Source of the DNA: Microvelia longipes
Lineage: Eukaryota > Arthropoda > Insecta > Hemiptera > Veliidae
Direction: 5' to 3'
Assembly (NCBI GenBank): GCA_018340805.1
Contig: JACMZG010001908.1
Span: 40,236,984-40,300,983 of the forward strand
Length of the DNA: 64,000 nucleotides
Shown here: one piece after another, positions 10,755 through 22,490 of the stretch
Position numbering within the stretch: position 1 is the stretch's first letter
Layout of the letters: each line of letters opens with the position of its first letter
Notes under the pieces: model-generated
What the model was told of the DNA's origin: nothing
Database searches by the model: none
The model's input: only the letters and a program-made list of their open reading frames with translations
Translations under genes and position numbers: made by a program

Positions 10755-11260
10755 CTGCCTGTATGAGTGTGTGTATTTGAGTGTTTTTGTCCGTTTACCT
10801 TCGAAGCTCCAAGTCAATCTTCAAAATCAATCTTTGGTCTAGCTGTGCTCATCGGAAAATCATTAAGACATTCATCAAAAATATGAAGACATAACAACGC
10901 GAAAAAATGTATTGATCGATTAGAAATTTTCCACACAAGTAGTCATGAATAGGATCAACAAATGTATATACCAAGTTGCATCTCATTTTCAGAATTAGTT
11001 CAATTTTTATCGAATAAACGTAAACAAGGGTTTGTTAAAAAAAGGTGGTAGATTGGATCATAAAAGTTAGAAGCATCGAGCGAGGTCAGTGTCTGGACGG
11101 GTGACCGCTGGCAATAAAACCCATATTTTTAATGTCTTAGGACGTTAAATAAATGTTTTATAATGACAAGCGAAGAGATTTCGAAGTAGTTAGGATGATC
11201 GAAGCGAATTCGATGCGGTGAGGAAGATTCTGAGGTACCCCGTACCCGTTTTTTAGGTTC
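10755..11260 (+). repeat. Family A copy, 5' truncated
   Basis: Begins in the GTGTGTGTATTTGAGTG region (the family's TGTG stretch). It continues through AAATCAATCTTTGGTCTAG, the AACGCGAAAAAATGT region and the 5S-like block 11063-11115. It ends with GAAGCGAATTCGATGCGGTG, GAGGAAGATTCTGAGGTACC and TTTTTT. The TGACGTCA/TGACTCA core is lost here. Confidence 0.8.
11063..11115 (+). repeat. Best-preserved 5S rRNA-like block
   Basis: AAAGTTAGAAGCATCGAGCG then AGGTCAGTGTCTGGACGGG then TGACCGCTGGCAATA. It aligns with animal 5S rRNA from AAGTTAAGCA through GGATGGGTGACCGC to GGGAATA, covering the A box, intermediate element and C box. The upstream GGATCATAA also resembles the 5S CCGATCACCG. Confidence 0.75.
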
Positions 11261-11529
11261 TATAAAATAAGTATTTTGTATAACACCACAAGCCATTTAG
11301 GTAGCATAACAGTAAAAGCCTAATTAAAGAGTATAGTAGATTCCGCTACTTATCTTTTTAACATAAGAAACGAGGTCAACTAAATACTTCACATAAGAAG
11401 TTTACCCAATAATGCTATTACTATGCAGGCGACTTTAAGTAATAGTAGCGCAGAAACTAAACTCTGACAAGCAGACTAAGTCTCCACAGAAAGTATAACT
11501 TTTCCAGAATTAGAAACGTGTATTATTGT
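11261..11529. other. AT-rich DNA, nothing recognised
   Basis: No supported feature before the ATT tract. The segment 11420-11525 is slightly GC-richer and could be the body of a SINE or LINE tail ending in the ATT tract. Confidence 0.3.
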
Positions 11530-11530
11530 C

Positions 11531-11570
<40 letters not shown>

Positions 11571-11600
11571 TATTATTATTATTATATTATAATATTAACC
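11530..11600. repeat. (ATT)n microsatellite
   Basis: About 70 bp of ATT trinucleotides with one or two phase slips. Confidence 0.95.
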
Positions 11601-12280
11601 CTTATTATTGTCTATAAGGCTATAGAAATTATATTTAAGATAAATGTTATGTTGTTTACGAAGCAAAGACTGGATTATTTACCATAAAACAGGTCAAGAT
11701 GTATTCTTTCATAAAATCTCTATTAATATTTTATTTTGTGATAGTACAAGAAACACTAGCAGGGCAATAAAATAAAATGAATACAAAAAATATATACATA
11801 AAGAGATGAAAGTATGAAATAATAATGAACAAAAAATGTAAAAAGAGATACAAATTGTAATAATAACAATATAAAACAAGTTCAAAGGTAATATCGTAAA
11901 AAAAGCTATGTAAATAAAATTTTAAAATCCAAATAATTTTACTTACACCGGAAAAAATGCTTGCAAAAATGTAATCATTAAATATTTAAACAATTCGTAC
12001 AAAATGTACACAAGTTTTCCATTAGAAAAATTAGATTTGAAGACATTACGGGTGGAATTACATTTTAAAATTTTATGCTTCTTTCAGTAACGCTTCCAAA
12101 ATTACTAAAGTTTATTTAAAGGAAGGTAAGGTAAGTAATTGGATTTTAAAACATTTACTGATGAAATGACACTAACAGGTATGAAAGAAAATCTACAAAT
12201 AAAAAGTAACATTAATTTAATAGTACTAATAGTAATAAATACATTTTTATAACTCGGAAATAATATCCAATAGCCTTGTT
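11601..12280. other. AT-rich DNA, nothing recognised
   Basis: No supported feature. Confidence 0.4.
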
Positions 12281-12370
12281 CGGACTAAAGCAAGCATACT
12301 ATGTAAGGACAAGCAAAGCAAGTCCTAAGCAGGGAGGAGGAGCGTAACGAATCCGATGTAATAAGGAAAA
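12280..12370 (+). repeat. Family A 3'-end fragment
   Basis: AAGGACAAGCAAAGCAAGTC is followed by GGAGGAGCGTAACGAATCCG and ATGTAATAAGGAAAAT, the family A tail units in order. Confidence 0.65.
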
Positions 12371-12658
12371 TATACATATTCAAATTTATTTTTATAACTA
12401 ACAATAGGATTTGTACATATACTGTTATATGAATAAAATATATAATGCATATAATAACTATAAAGCAGCTAGCGAGCGCCTGACAGAAAAACTCAAATAT
12501 TGATTTAACAATTATAATACCTAGACACATCCCTTACCATGCTAACATTCTATTATCTCATGTAAACTTATTGGTATATTTTATTACTCACAACAAAGGA
12601 TGCAGTCATTTAAAGAAAGTGACTTGTATTAGGGTTTGTAGGACAACACAATAAGTTT
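12371..12658. other. AT-rich DNA, nothing recognised
   Basis: No supported feature. Confidence 0.4.
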
Positions 12659-12905
12659 CATTTGATTCGGAATAATAGTCATTAACCTAAAAGTAATAAA
12701 AATTGGAAAAGTGACGGCACTAACTGAATATTGACTCTTGATTGCATTTGATTAGGAATAATAGTCATTAATCCAAAAGTGATAAATATTAAAAATGTGA
12801 CGGCGATAACTGAATTTTGACTCTTAATTGCATTTGATTCGGAATAAGAGTCATTAACCTAAAAGTGATAAATATTGTAAAAGTAACGGCAATAACTGAC
12901 TGTCG
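12659..12905. repeat. 86-bp tandem repeat, three copies
   Basis: TTTGATTCGGAATAATAGTC-type starts at 12661, 12747 and 12833, exactly 86 bp apart. Each is followed by ATTAACCTAAAAGTGATAAA and GTGACGGCAATAACTGA. The copies differ by scattered substitutions. Confidence 0.9.
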
Positions 12906-13263
12906 GCACTTAAGGCTTTGCTGAAGTAGATTTGAGAGTAGAAACACTATGAGATTAAAAGTGTGTAAAAATTTTGTCTACGACTATATTAGATAATATT
13001 AAATACTATAGACAAGACAATTTATTTAAATGGACTCTTTTTAACTTTGCTACTTCAACATAAATAGTAAAAATTGGTTCACAGTTAGTATATAACTACT
13101 TTTACCACACTTAATTATAATATTTAATAAGGTAATATTATATTGTATACTTTAAAAGGAAAACTAAAAGTTTAATAACAAAAAAACTGCATTACTCATA
13201 TAGGTATTATGGAAAAGCTATACTTTGTGCTATTAATAGGAATAATATAGATAAGTATAGTAA
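12906..13263. other. AT-rich DNA, nothing recognised
   Basis: No supported feature. Confidence 0.4.
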
Positions 13264-13551
13264 TGATGATTTAGCCGCCTTGTAAAAAAGTCTTTTGACA
13301 CCACTGAGGTCTAGGGTTCGAATACAAGGTAACGCTCTTAGTTTATATAAGAATTTACCAAATAAATTATTGCTAGCTAACAATTGCACTTTGAGCGTAG
13401 CGGTTGCCACTATAAGACCTGAGGAGGTTACCACAGACGTTATATCCCTAAAGAGTCGCAATAGTCTAAATTATTCTTACTATTAGACTCATAATTGTAC
13501 TATAGACTCTTACCGCAAGGCTCATTATTATTATTATTATTATTATTATAA
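13264..13551 (+). repeat. Probable tRNA-derived SINE
   Basis: A GC-richer unit. It starts near GATGATTTAGCCGCCTTG (possible A box), has a CTAGGGTTCGAATAC segment near 13310 (a clear B-box type sequence, GGTTCGAAT), a 200-bp body, and ends in a (TTA)n tail at 13523-13550. The head, body and simple-repeat tail layout is typical of tRNA SINEs. No second copy is in the window, so a degenerate tRNA pseudogene beside an unrelated microsatellite remains possible. Confidence 0.45.
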
Positions 13552-13886
13552 TGAATGAGGCATGCATATGAGCAAGTAAAATAAGGCACACATGATTTTT
13601 AAATGATTCATTACAAATTCATTTAATATTTTTAAAGTTAAGCTAGTTTTAGATGTTTATATTAGGGCAATCTAAAAAAAGAGATATTGATTAGTTGAGA
13701 GGTGGACTAGGACTGGGGAACGTGTCTATGAATTAATAATGGTACGAGACTGTTGAATAAGGTGTAGGCTGGTCTTATGTCAAGAGAATTCTGTTGAAAC
13801 ATGCTTCAACATGTACATACAGCAGACGCAATGTAACATAATGATCATGTCATGCTTAGCCGTAGCAAAATAAATATTTGTAGAAT
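13552..13886. other. AT-rich DNA, nothing recognised
   Basis: No supported feature. Confidence 0.4.
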
Positions 13887-14152
13887 TAGGAAAAGTAATA
13901 ATAAAGACAGCAGTCCTAGTTTTGTTAGATTAATTTATTTCATCAGAGCTTTCGCACAAGCGATGCTTGACATCCTCAGTGAATCTAATAACAAGTAAAC
14001 AAAACCATAAACTAATTAAAAAAATGGTTTATGGTTTTGTTTACTTGTTATTAAATTCACTGAGGATGCCAAGCATCGCTTGTGCGAAAGCTCTGATGAA
14101 ATAAATTAATCTAACAAAACTAAGACTGCTGTCTTCACTATTACGTTTCCTA
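13887..14152. repeat. Foldback element with hammerhead-like motif in both arms
   Basis: Arms of about 125 bp (13887-14012 and 14026-14152) are nearly complementary around a short AT-rich loop. The right arm has CTGAGGA (14060) - T - GCCAAGC-ATC-GCTTGTGC - GAAA (14086). The left arm carries its complement at 13950-13979. Confidence 0.9.
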
Positions 14153-14249
14153 ATTAAGATTTCTCACAGTCCATTAAACTTAATTCTTAAATATTTGTAG
14201 AATGATCGCCGCAAAAAGATTTATAAAAATTGGATACATAAAAAAAATT

Positions 14250-14412
14250 TATAAAAATTTGTACCAAATCTCAACTCAAATTATTTTTCTACTTAAAAGG
14301 TCTTAAAACCCCTGAAACGGACAATTTAGGTGACATTTTAATCTAGTTTCGGAATTTTCGCCAACACAATACTTTTTCTATATAGCTAATGAGGAAAAGT
14401 AAAAAGTATTAG
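14250..14412 (-). repeat. Family A 5'-end fragment
   Basis: Minus-strand landmarks in order: TTTGTACCAAATCTCAACTC, AGGTCTTAAAACCCCTGAAA, GTTTCGGAATTTTCGCC, ACACAATACTTTTTCTATAT, TGAGGAAAAGTAAAAA. Confidence 0.7.
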
Positions 14413-14739
14413 GCACAGTAAGATATAGTTTTATACCAAAACTGAGGAAATGCTTTTCATAATTTTTCAACTCTATATTATATGCTAACCTATAACATGT
14501 ATGTAAGCGTAGTTTTTATGATTTTTGCGGAAGTAATAAGACAGAGAATGACTTCAACAATAAATCAAATTATTTGATATAAACAAACTAACTATTAAAC
14601 ATTTAACAATTAGATTTAACAAATGTCATCCACAGCTTTAGACTGATTTGAGCTAAATGATGCATACTATTTAGCTCAAATTAATGTATCTAAAACATTA
14701 ACCCTGCGTAGGACAATGAATGGATTATTTACTAATTTA
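14413..14739. other. AT-rich DNA, nothing recognised
   Basis: No gene. A TTTAGCTCAAATTAATG / GATTTGAGCTAAATGAT inverted pair lies near 14647-14688. Confidence 0.4.
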
Positions 14740-15310
14740 GATTCGCTACGCTCATTATCAGCATATGAAAATCATTTTTCCTTCCACATTTGTGTCGCTG
14801 TATGTATTCGGACTCGCTTCGCTCGTTATCAGACAGTAAAAACACCCGTTTCATTTCGGTCTCCTATCTAAGTACTGACCTCAGCCTCAGCTTAACATAA
14901 GTGATCAAACAAAAACCAATCAAATTTTACCTTAATCGGATTATTTTTAGATTTTTAAAAAACGTGTATAGGTCAATCTTAAAGATGGAACTAATACTGA
15001 TAATAAATTAAAACTTATTATGGTCTTGGCAAGTATGTTGGTCTTATATATGATTAAATGCGTAATAAATTTCAAACAAATCAAAACTTATTTCCGTCTA
15101 ATGCATTTCCAAATTATTTGCTTACTCTGCCGGTTAGTGACGTAATTAAATATTATTTAGCAGCTAGTAAAACTATACTTAAAAATTGATTTTATCCTAA
15201 GTCTCAAATTTAAATTTAACAACAGTGATAACAGACACACAGCTTATACAGACAACTTGGTTGAAACCATTCATGAGGTCCTAACCCACCTAAAATGAGT
15301 CATCTCTTTT
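14740..15310 (-). repeat. Family A copy, diverged
   Basis: Minus-strand copy. It has GATTCGCTACGCTCATTATC, GGACTCGCTTCGCTCG, the 5S-like block (14855-14896), a middle module with AAAAACGTGTATAGGTCA and a mutated core (GTGACGTAAT, near 15137), then AAACCATTCATGAGGTCC. The 5' terminal hairpin is missing. Confidence 0.65.
14855..14896 (-). repeat. 5S-like block of family A
   Basis: The minus strand reads CTGAGGTCAGTACTTAGATA then GGAGACCGAAATG. The GTCAGTACTTAGAT stretch is closer to real 5S (GTTAGTACTTGGAT) than in other copies. That suggests it keeps ancestral bases. Confidence 0.6.
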
Positions 15311-16838
15311 AAAAATACTGTTTTAAAACTGATTCATTAAGAGTGAAAAATAAGTTCACAACACAGATATCATAAAAATGTATCATAACATTAAGACTTT
15401 TTAGAATTTTATATAAAATGATTCATACAGATAAAATAATAATTAAGAACTTATCTAATCTAAATAGTGAATTTTTTAGACTAAATAATTACTCGTTATC
15501 TGAACATAAATAGAAAAACAAGAGTGTTAACTAAATAATAACATTTAAACAAAAGAAATCAGAGCCTATTTCAGATATAAATTATTTCACACCTTAATTA
15601 TTATTAGCAGTCATCAGTAAATGCGTTATCAAATTTTATAGTTGGAGAGTAATTAAACAAGTTAAGAATTATATTTGATAAGAGTAGATTGTTTTTGCTG
15701 TAATTGGTACTATGCTCTGCTAGACTCTACAACATCAAGGGAGATAGAGTTTGAAATATATAAAATATCTCCGATTATAAAAAAATATCTCCGATTCTAA
15801 AAAAATAAAAAATATCACCGATTCTAAAAAAATATATATAACTATAACGGGGTTTAGGGTGTAGTCCGTTGTTTCAACCAGGGTTAATTTCCGTGTTGTA
15901 AAAAGCCTAAACCCATAAACTGTAAAGCGTTAACTTTAACGATTAACAGCGTAAGAAACAAATCATACATTAAAATTACATCAAAATTAATTAAAAAAAT
16001 CATGCTCAATTTTTAGAATTCAACTTGGAATTTGATTGTTTAAAATTAAATTATAGAATTGATTTATAGAATTATTGAATTTTAATTTAATTTAATTACT
16101 TACATAGGTAAAATGATGAAGACATCAGTTTTATTTAATAATGTTTAATTTACATACGAAAAGTTCTCCTGGCGAACTGAACCCATACGTTCCGATGGCG
16201 AAATATTTGTTAATATAAATTAAAAATATTTTAAATAAGACTGAACTCTTTATTTTTTTACCTAGAATAAAAAAATTGATGTAATTTAATTTGATCGAAA
16301 TTATAAAATCTAAAAATATAGGATATTCAGGGGTTAGAAAAATGTATCTCCTGTAAAATTCACTTGATGGATATCGAGTTATATTTAGCCTTAAATGGTA
16401 CATTTGTACAAAAAAACAATTTTTCGTAAAACAGTCCAAAAAAACTAAATTAAGACAAAGCGAATTTACATCTAGTATGAACTAAAAATTCATATAAAAA
16501 TAGGCTGCCAAATATGGATGTTCGTCCCTACAACATATTTCGAACTTTATTATTGTTTATTAGCAGTTATACATTTTAAAATGAATCACTCTGAATAGCT
16601 CTTCAAAAACTTGATTATTTTTGAATTGTACTAACCCTCTTATTGCATTTAGAACACTTTAAAATAGCCATAAGAATCATTTTTAGCCACAAATAATATT
16701 GTTTATAAAGATTTATATGGATGTTTATTTATAAAATTCCTAGAACCTAATAAATTCTACGTCTTATAGAACTTAGATTTTGAATTTTAACTTATTTTAA
16801 TCTATATCTTTAGAGTGAGCGTGAATGGAGTCCATTAT
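15311..16838. other. AT-rich DNA with a short repeat
   Basis: A 15762-15835 tract repeats AAATATCTCCGATTCTAAAA three times with slippage. The minus-strand frame 16131-16439 (102 codons) has no recognisable domain and AT-driven composition. Otherwise nothing recognised. Confidence 0.4.
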
Positions 16839-16955
16839 AAATAATGAAAGAAAAGAAGTCTCTCCACAAAAATGATGATGGCCTCTAGTTAGGTTGAAAG
16901 CGCTTTGCCAATAAAGTTTTATTTTGTGGAGAGACTTCTTTTCTTTCATTATTTA
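16839..16955. repeat. Short foldback, partner of 40477-40700
   Basis: AAATAATGAAAGAAAAGAAG with TCTCTCCACAAAA forms one arm and its complement ends at 16955. Between them, GATGA-T-GGCCT-CTAGTT-AGGTT-GAAAGCGCTTTGCCAATAAAG (16872-16910) is a truncated CTGANGA/GAAA motif. The flanking TGAATGGAGTCCATT matches ATAAATGGAGCCCAT beside 40477, so the two are one family. Confidence 0.75.
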
Positions 16956-17109
16956 TTTTAATCTAAGTCAGTTAATTTAAGTCAGCCAAAAAAAGTGTCA
17001 ATTTTTCTCATTACAATTCTTCATCGCCTATTATAGGATACAGGGAAGAAATAATAACAAACAAAATTGTAAAAAATAGGGCGATCAACATCAAAATTAA
17101 ACTTTATAA

Positions 17110-17412
17110 ATCGATTGACCACCTATGATGAACATTTGTGTCAAATTCAACTAGATCGGTCATTTATTTTTTGTAACAAATTTAAAAAAAATTGTTTATG
17201 ACTCAGCAAATAATACGTTAATATAATCTTCCTGGCAGCATAAATAGACCTGAGTCTTACTTTCGTGCTAACTTTTAACTCTCTTATATAAACACAGTGG
17301 AAGTTAAGTGTGACACAAACACAGACAATGCCTAAAACGGATATTTATGATGAAAACTCGGTTTTGGATATTTCACGGTAAACATAATACTTTTCCTTAT
17401 AAATAGAGAAGT
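17110..17412 (-). repeat. Family A 5' half, diverged
   Basis: Minus-strand landmarks: TTATGACTCAGCAAATAATA, a decayed TGACGTCA, TTCCTGGCAGCATAAATAGA, ACAAACACAGACAATGCC, ACTCGGTTTTGGATATTTC, ACATAATACTTTTCCTTATA. Confidence 0.5.
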
Positions 17413-18884
17413 AGGTTAAAAGTACAAATTTAATATTATAGTCGGAGTATGTGTATTATTAAGATAAAACAATTAATGTTAATAATGTTTCATATTAAAA
17501 TATAAAGAACAGTTAAGATTAATACATGACTAATCACTTTTTCCGTAGTCAGTAAACTTAATACTAGATTTAATTAAGTTAAAATAAACTAATGTTCGAG
17601 TCAGAGACAGACATGACTCATGCATTTAGCTACGTTCTTAGAATTTATGTTCCGTCGAATTTTTGCGTTACGTTAACAAAATTAAAAACTAAAGTTACAA
17701 ATGTTTTAAACATTGTAAACAGTTAACATTTATTTATAAAGACAGTCGAGTTATTTTCCCGTTTATTGTTTATTTCAAATTAAATATAAATTAAAAAATA
17801 TAGAATTCAGATTCAAATCTCCTTAAATAAATATTTCGAGCATATAAAAATATTTTTAACACATAAATATACATCTTTAAAAATAATACTTCAAAAACGA
17901 AAATGAGGAGTATAGTGACTTTAAATTTTTAAATGGACGTACTATTTACAATAATGGTATTTGCAATAAATATAAGACATACCATTAAAATTAGAATTTT
18001 ATCATTTTCTTTGATTAAATACATTATATCCAAACTAGCCCTAATTAACAAAGTTACCAGTTTGAAAAAATAAATGCAATATTTTAAACAACTGTATAAA
18101 TTTAAAGTCACAATTATGTAAATAAGTTATGTAGTAACGTAATGCAATATTTTACAAATTTAATATAAACAGAGTACATGGAAAGGAAATTAAGAAATTA
18201 AATAAGAAAGATTAAATGTAATTAAAATTAATCATATACAAGTTAAATTAAAAAGATAATCATTAACTCGTTAACGTTAACTCACTCTTTTACGCCAATG
18301 CCAATATTAGATGAAAAAATGTTTCTGAGCAAGAGTAATTAATTAACTAATAATTAAATAACTATAACTAGTAACTATAATAGTATAATTATAATAGTAA
18401 GACTATACTATATAATAGTATAATTATAATATAATGACTATACTATATAATAGTATAATATAATAGCTAGTGATTAAAGTAACTACTACTAAACTAGCAT
18501 AATTATAACATTTGTAGCATACATCACAAATTAAGGAAAAATATTGTGTAGTAGCAAAGAAATATTATGACAAACTTATAAAGTAACTAATTAAAAAATA
18601 ACTTAATTTTTTCAACGTTTATTAAACTTAATTAAGCATAGTTAAATTAATAATATTTAATCCATTTACCTGATATAATGTTAAAAAGAAAAGATTTAGA
18701 TGATAAGATAAAATGATTGATGATAAGGAAAAGACAAACAAAAATAAGCACAGTACAGACACAAAATAATAAATACAATTCCGACGGAAAGAATACACAA
18801 AATAAAGCACAAAACGAACTAAAAACGGGGTTTGATAAACTGATAAATCACGCAACGTAAGTTTGATATACAGAGCGATATAGA
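17413..18884. other. AT-rich DNA with local TA repeats
   Basis: The segment 18360-18480 holds three degenerate repeats of ACTATACTATATAATAGTAT. No gene was recognised. The minus-strand frames 17929-18111 and 18628-18855 have no domain signature. Confidence 0.4.
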
Positions 18885-19020
18885 CTCACATCGACTGCCG
18901 GGATAGGACTGGATTGAATGCCAGACGCCGGCACCAGAGGGGTCTCAAAGCGAGGAGAAGGAGGCGTGGCCTATCTAACCCCCTGCACACCCCAGCGTAT
19001 GCTACAATTTCGCACGCAGA
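18885..19020. promoter_or_regulatory. Isolated GC-rich, CpG-containing island
   Basis: About 135 bp with much higher G+C than the flanks, with CpGs and a GGAGGCGTGGCC GC-box-like motif. The minus strand has a good splice-donor match (GAT/GTGAGT, GT at about 18888-18889) at its lower edge, and the plus strand has AAC/GTAAGT near 18856. It could be a promoter or first non-coding exon of a gene outside the window, or a GC-rich repeat not seen elsewhere. Inference only. Confidence 0.25.
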
Positions 19021-19324
19021 AAATTAATGCTACCTATATACTTTTGGTGGGTATATTTTTTAATACACAGTTTTTATAACAGGTAGAAGGTGCATTAAGT
19101 AACTGGCTCCCTCTTTTTATTGATTAATTTTTAATAGCAAATTCTTTTTAATTCAATAAAAAGTAGCTATTGATAAAAAGATTTTAATTAATTAATTTTA
19201 AAACATTTTTAGACATATTTTTAATAAGACTTCTTTGGCGTTGCGATTCATTATTTTGTAAGGGAAAGAACGATTGCGGGTATAGCATAACTTAATATTA
19301 GCTTCATCTAAAAGGTTTTATAAA

Positions 19325-19450
19325 AAACTCAAGTACAGGGTACCTGTACTTATCCTCACAACTTGGTGAATGAGATGCATATCTAGTCTGTAGATGCAAA
19401 GTCTAAGCTGTTTATAGCCTTATAAATTCGAACTCGCTACGCTTAACCAC
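19325..19450 (-). repeat. Possible family A 3'-end remnant
   Basis: AAGTACAGGGTACCTGTACTT is a near palindrome resembling the GGGTACGGGGTACC end of family A. It is followed by AACTCGCTACGCTTAACC near 19430. Weak match. Confidence 0.3.
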
Positions 19451-19489
19451 AGAATATCATGATTGCCCTAAGTCTGAGGTGGTTTGCAT

Positions 19490-19975
19490 ATAGAATTAAT
19501 AGGTCAAACCTCAATATTTTTATTAAGGTTCGAGGCTTCGGGCCGCTACGTGGCCTCGGCCAATCGGACCGTCTCGAGGCCTATCTCGGGCTGCCTTCTT
19601 TCGTATTATTTGTTATTACATGGCATTTTACCATAAATTTTGCAATATTTTATTGCAAAATCGTTTGCTATGGCTCCTTCGAGACCATATAGACGTATAC
19701 ACACATAAAACGTCGTATATGCCGTATACATCCTAATGGGCGCAATTGGCAAATAATTTAATTATGACGTCATCGCCAATGAATAAAAAGTGGTTTCTTT
19801 TACTACAGAGAGCATTAAGACAATTGTTCAAACGCTTCATATATTTTGTTGAATATATGTATACGTCTATATGGCCCTTAAGGGGCCATAGCGAGGTAAT
19901 AGAAATTCGCTAAATGAATTTTAATAAGAAACAACAACAATTTGGCCGGGTAACAACATATCTTAGTAAAGCAAG
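19490..19975 (+). repeat. Family C copy (GC palindrome family)
   Basis: GC-rich head (CGGGCCGCTACGTGGCCTCG, CTCGAGGCC), then TATTTGTTATTACATGGCA and TTTTACCATAAATTTTGC, TGACGTCA at 19765, TGGTTTCTTTTACTACAGAG, CCTTAAGGGGCCATAGCGAG and GAAACAACAACAATTTGGCC. Shares GGTTTCTTTTACTACA and GGGGCCATAGCGAG with 57700-57995; reverse partner at 40085-40345. Confidence 0.7.
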
Positions 19976-20340
19976 AGATTTAGCGTATGCTTATCCTAAA
20001 AATACATATGGATCTAGATTAAACGGTGCTCCGGAGCAACATTACTACAAATTTTCCATCAGTTATTAAATAAAATAAGTAATTCTATTTGTCGCATTAA
20101 TTTTTAGTGTCATTAAAATACATAATGTGTAAGCAAATATTAATAAAGAAAAGAAAAAAAGTTCTAAATTAAGTTTTATATATTTAAAAAAATGTTTTAA
20201 TTGGTTGTAATTGGCTTATTAAGGCTCAGCCAAATAAAAGTGAATCTATAGACTACCTAGTAATATGTAAACTACCTCATGGGTATGTTTCTGAGTTCCA
20301 GACACTTATTATTTTTTAAATGTTCTATCCTATCCTTTTA

Positions 20341-20626
20341 GACCAAGAGCCCAGGGGTGTTTTGTTAATAAAAAGTGTAATGGCTGGAACCGGTCTCAAT
20401 TTTTCGTAAATACCTTCCTGAACAAGGATCTGCAATTCTGCCGACTCGTATCGGATGGGTGTCCCAGGCAAAACGCACTTTAGGGGTCAAAGGTTCTGCC
20501 TGGGACACCCATCCGATACGAGTCGGCAGAATTGCAGATCCTTGTTCAGGAAGGTATTTACGAAAAATTGAGACCGGTTCCAGCCATTACACTTTTTATT
20601 AACAAAACACCCCTGGGCTCTTGGTC
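20341..20626. repeat. Perfect hairpin, 130-bp arms
   Basis: 20341-20470 and 20497-20626 are exact reverse complements over 130 bp (checked base by base), with a 26-bp loop. The ends read GACCAAGAGCCCAGG...CCTGGGCTCTTGGTC. G+C content is higher than the flanks. No coding frame and no CTGANGA motif. It may be a very young MITE/foldback or a template-switch product. Confidence 0.95.
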
Positions 20627-21129
20627 TATTTACTATGGGATTTGTTACATTAACTGACTTATATCTATGAAAAATTATATTTAAGAGATCATTTGCTTTG
20701 AAATGAATATTAGAACATACAATTTAACTAAAACTTATACAATTTTTCCTTAAATATTGAACAATTTTAAATGAATCAACTTTTTGTGAAATCTCTCTAA
20801 TAGTTAAGGGATTGTTTGGAAAACTTGGGCCTTATCAAAGCTCTTACTACCAGTAAGTACTGCCAAGTTCAAGAATTTAGTACAGCTGTCTATTATTATT
20901 CTCTAAGAAAAATGAGTATAAGAGCCCTTGGTATTTATTTATTCATGAATTTCCGTGATATGACGGAAACATGTAATAAATTAATCAAAAGAGTCTGGTA
21001 TTTTTTAACAAATAATCACACAATAAAAATGTAAGACTGAAAAGACATTAGAAAAATATAAATAATTTAATTCTTTTCGATTATTCCATATATCAATCAT
21101 TGCAGAGATTTCCAACTTATTAATAATAG
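20627..21129. other. AT-rich DNA, nothing recognised
   Basis: No supported feature. The frame 20816-21034 shows no domain. Confidence 0.35.
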
Positions 21130-21460
21130 TGGAACATTCACAGTTATACTACTAGAGGGGACATAGATCCCAATACATTGAGAGGCCTGAAACATCATTT
21201 AGGGACTCAATGCAATCTCACTAAAACCTCCTCCGAGAGTGAGTTAAGGATTTAATATAAAAATTGCTTTCGGCTTCCCGCGCATTGTTTGTGTGCTAAT
21301 TTGTATTTTAAATGTTCTTCTATATAATAGTATAAGTTACTAAATTTTATTCTGTTTATTTGATTTTATTTATAGTCGAAGGTGATCAAGTTACTTGTTT
21401 AATGTTTCAAAATTTAACCAATAATAGAAAATATCTTTATGATAGCACACCACAATCCTT
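21130..21460 (+). repeat. Family D copy
   Basis: Shares the order GAGTGAGTTAAGG, TTCGGCTTCCCGCGCATT, TCTGTTTATTTGATT, ATGTTTCAAAATTTAACC with 41365-41690 and 42970-43320. All three are in the plus orientation. No coding signal. Confidence 0.7.
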
Positions 21461-22189
21461 CCTTAACTAAGCACTTAGCTCATACTGCGACATTGAAATG
21501 TGATTCATGTTTATCAAAATTATGATGTATTACCTGAATTTTATGATGTAGCTAATGCTACTCGCTTTGCATTTCTGTCATAGTCTTCATCAACTTCACC
21601 CTGTCTTCATCAACATCTTCATCCATCTTTAGTTCTATATTTCTTACTTCTTCTAAGTCCGATCATCTAACTCTTAATTTTTAATCCTGTATCGCCTCAA
21701 TCCTCGATCCCTCCAAAACATACAAACAAGAATTACTTTGGAAGTCAAAATAAAAGAAAAATAAACTCACATCTCAAAGTTTATAAAACATACACATGGT
21801 ACCATAATGACTAAGAAAAAATATAAATTTAGGAATTAAATAATTTCCTAAAAGAAGACTCGAAGTAAATTAATTGAATTAATATAATGCTTTAGATTTA
21901 CTTAACTAAGTGACAAACACAGACAGAATAATCTGTGAATACATAGCTACATACATTTTCTACATACATTTCCTACATAGCTAAGTTAGTATAAATGGCA
22001 AAAGAAAAATTACGATATTAAAACACGGCGAAACACCACATAATTGATGTAAAATATGTAGGATAGAGATATATGTAGCTTTCGTTAAATCAAAAGTCAA
22101 ATAATTGTTGACTCTGCATTAGATGGTTAAAGTTCATAATCTTTAAAGCAATACAAATAGAGTATAGAGTAGCAAACAAGAGGCTTCAA
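21461..22189. other. AT-rich DNA, nothing recognised
   Basis: Contains a short TCTTCATCAACTTCACC repeat near 21588-21630 and ACATACATTTTC repeats near 21950. No gene recognised. Confidence 0.4.
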
Positions 22190-22490
22190 CCTCATGGCCG
22201 CTCCGTGGTTAAGAATATATAACTTCGTATTTTTGTTAACCATACATAGTGGTACATATGTAAAACATTTCAGCCCGATCTAAACGCTTTTTAAAGATTT
22301 ATGATATTGGAAATGTTTGTTAAGTTATAATTGTGGATTAATGATGTCACACATATTTTATAAACATAACAAATTGTTTCCCAAGTGTCACTTCGATCCG
22401 ATAAAGTGTTCAAAAGTTATTGAGTCCCATAGAAACGTCGAGGAATAAAAATCTTATAGCTCATCTATTCTTCAAAAATTCACAAAAAAA
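22190..22490 (-). repeat. Family E copy
   Basis: The reverse complement matches 42360-42620: TCTATGGGACTCAATAACTT, CGGATCGAAGTGACACTTGG, GTGTGACATCATTAA (core variant), GTTTAGATCGGGCTGAAATG, CACTATGTATGGTTAACAAA. It ends in a GCCGCTCCGTGG GC-palindrome like family C. Confidence 0.7.

Noticed and set aside
11063..11115. A genuine 5S rRNA gene
   Set aside because: The first 35 or so bases and the 3' strand of helix I are absent, and the block is embedded in a dispersed element in every copy.
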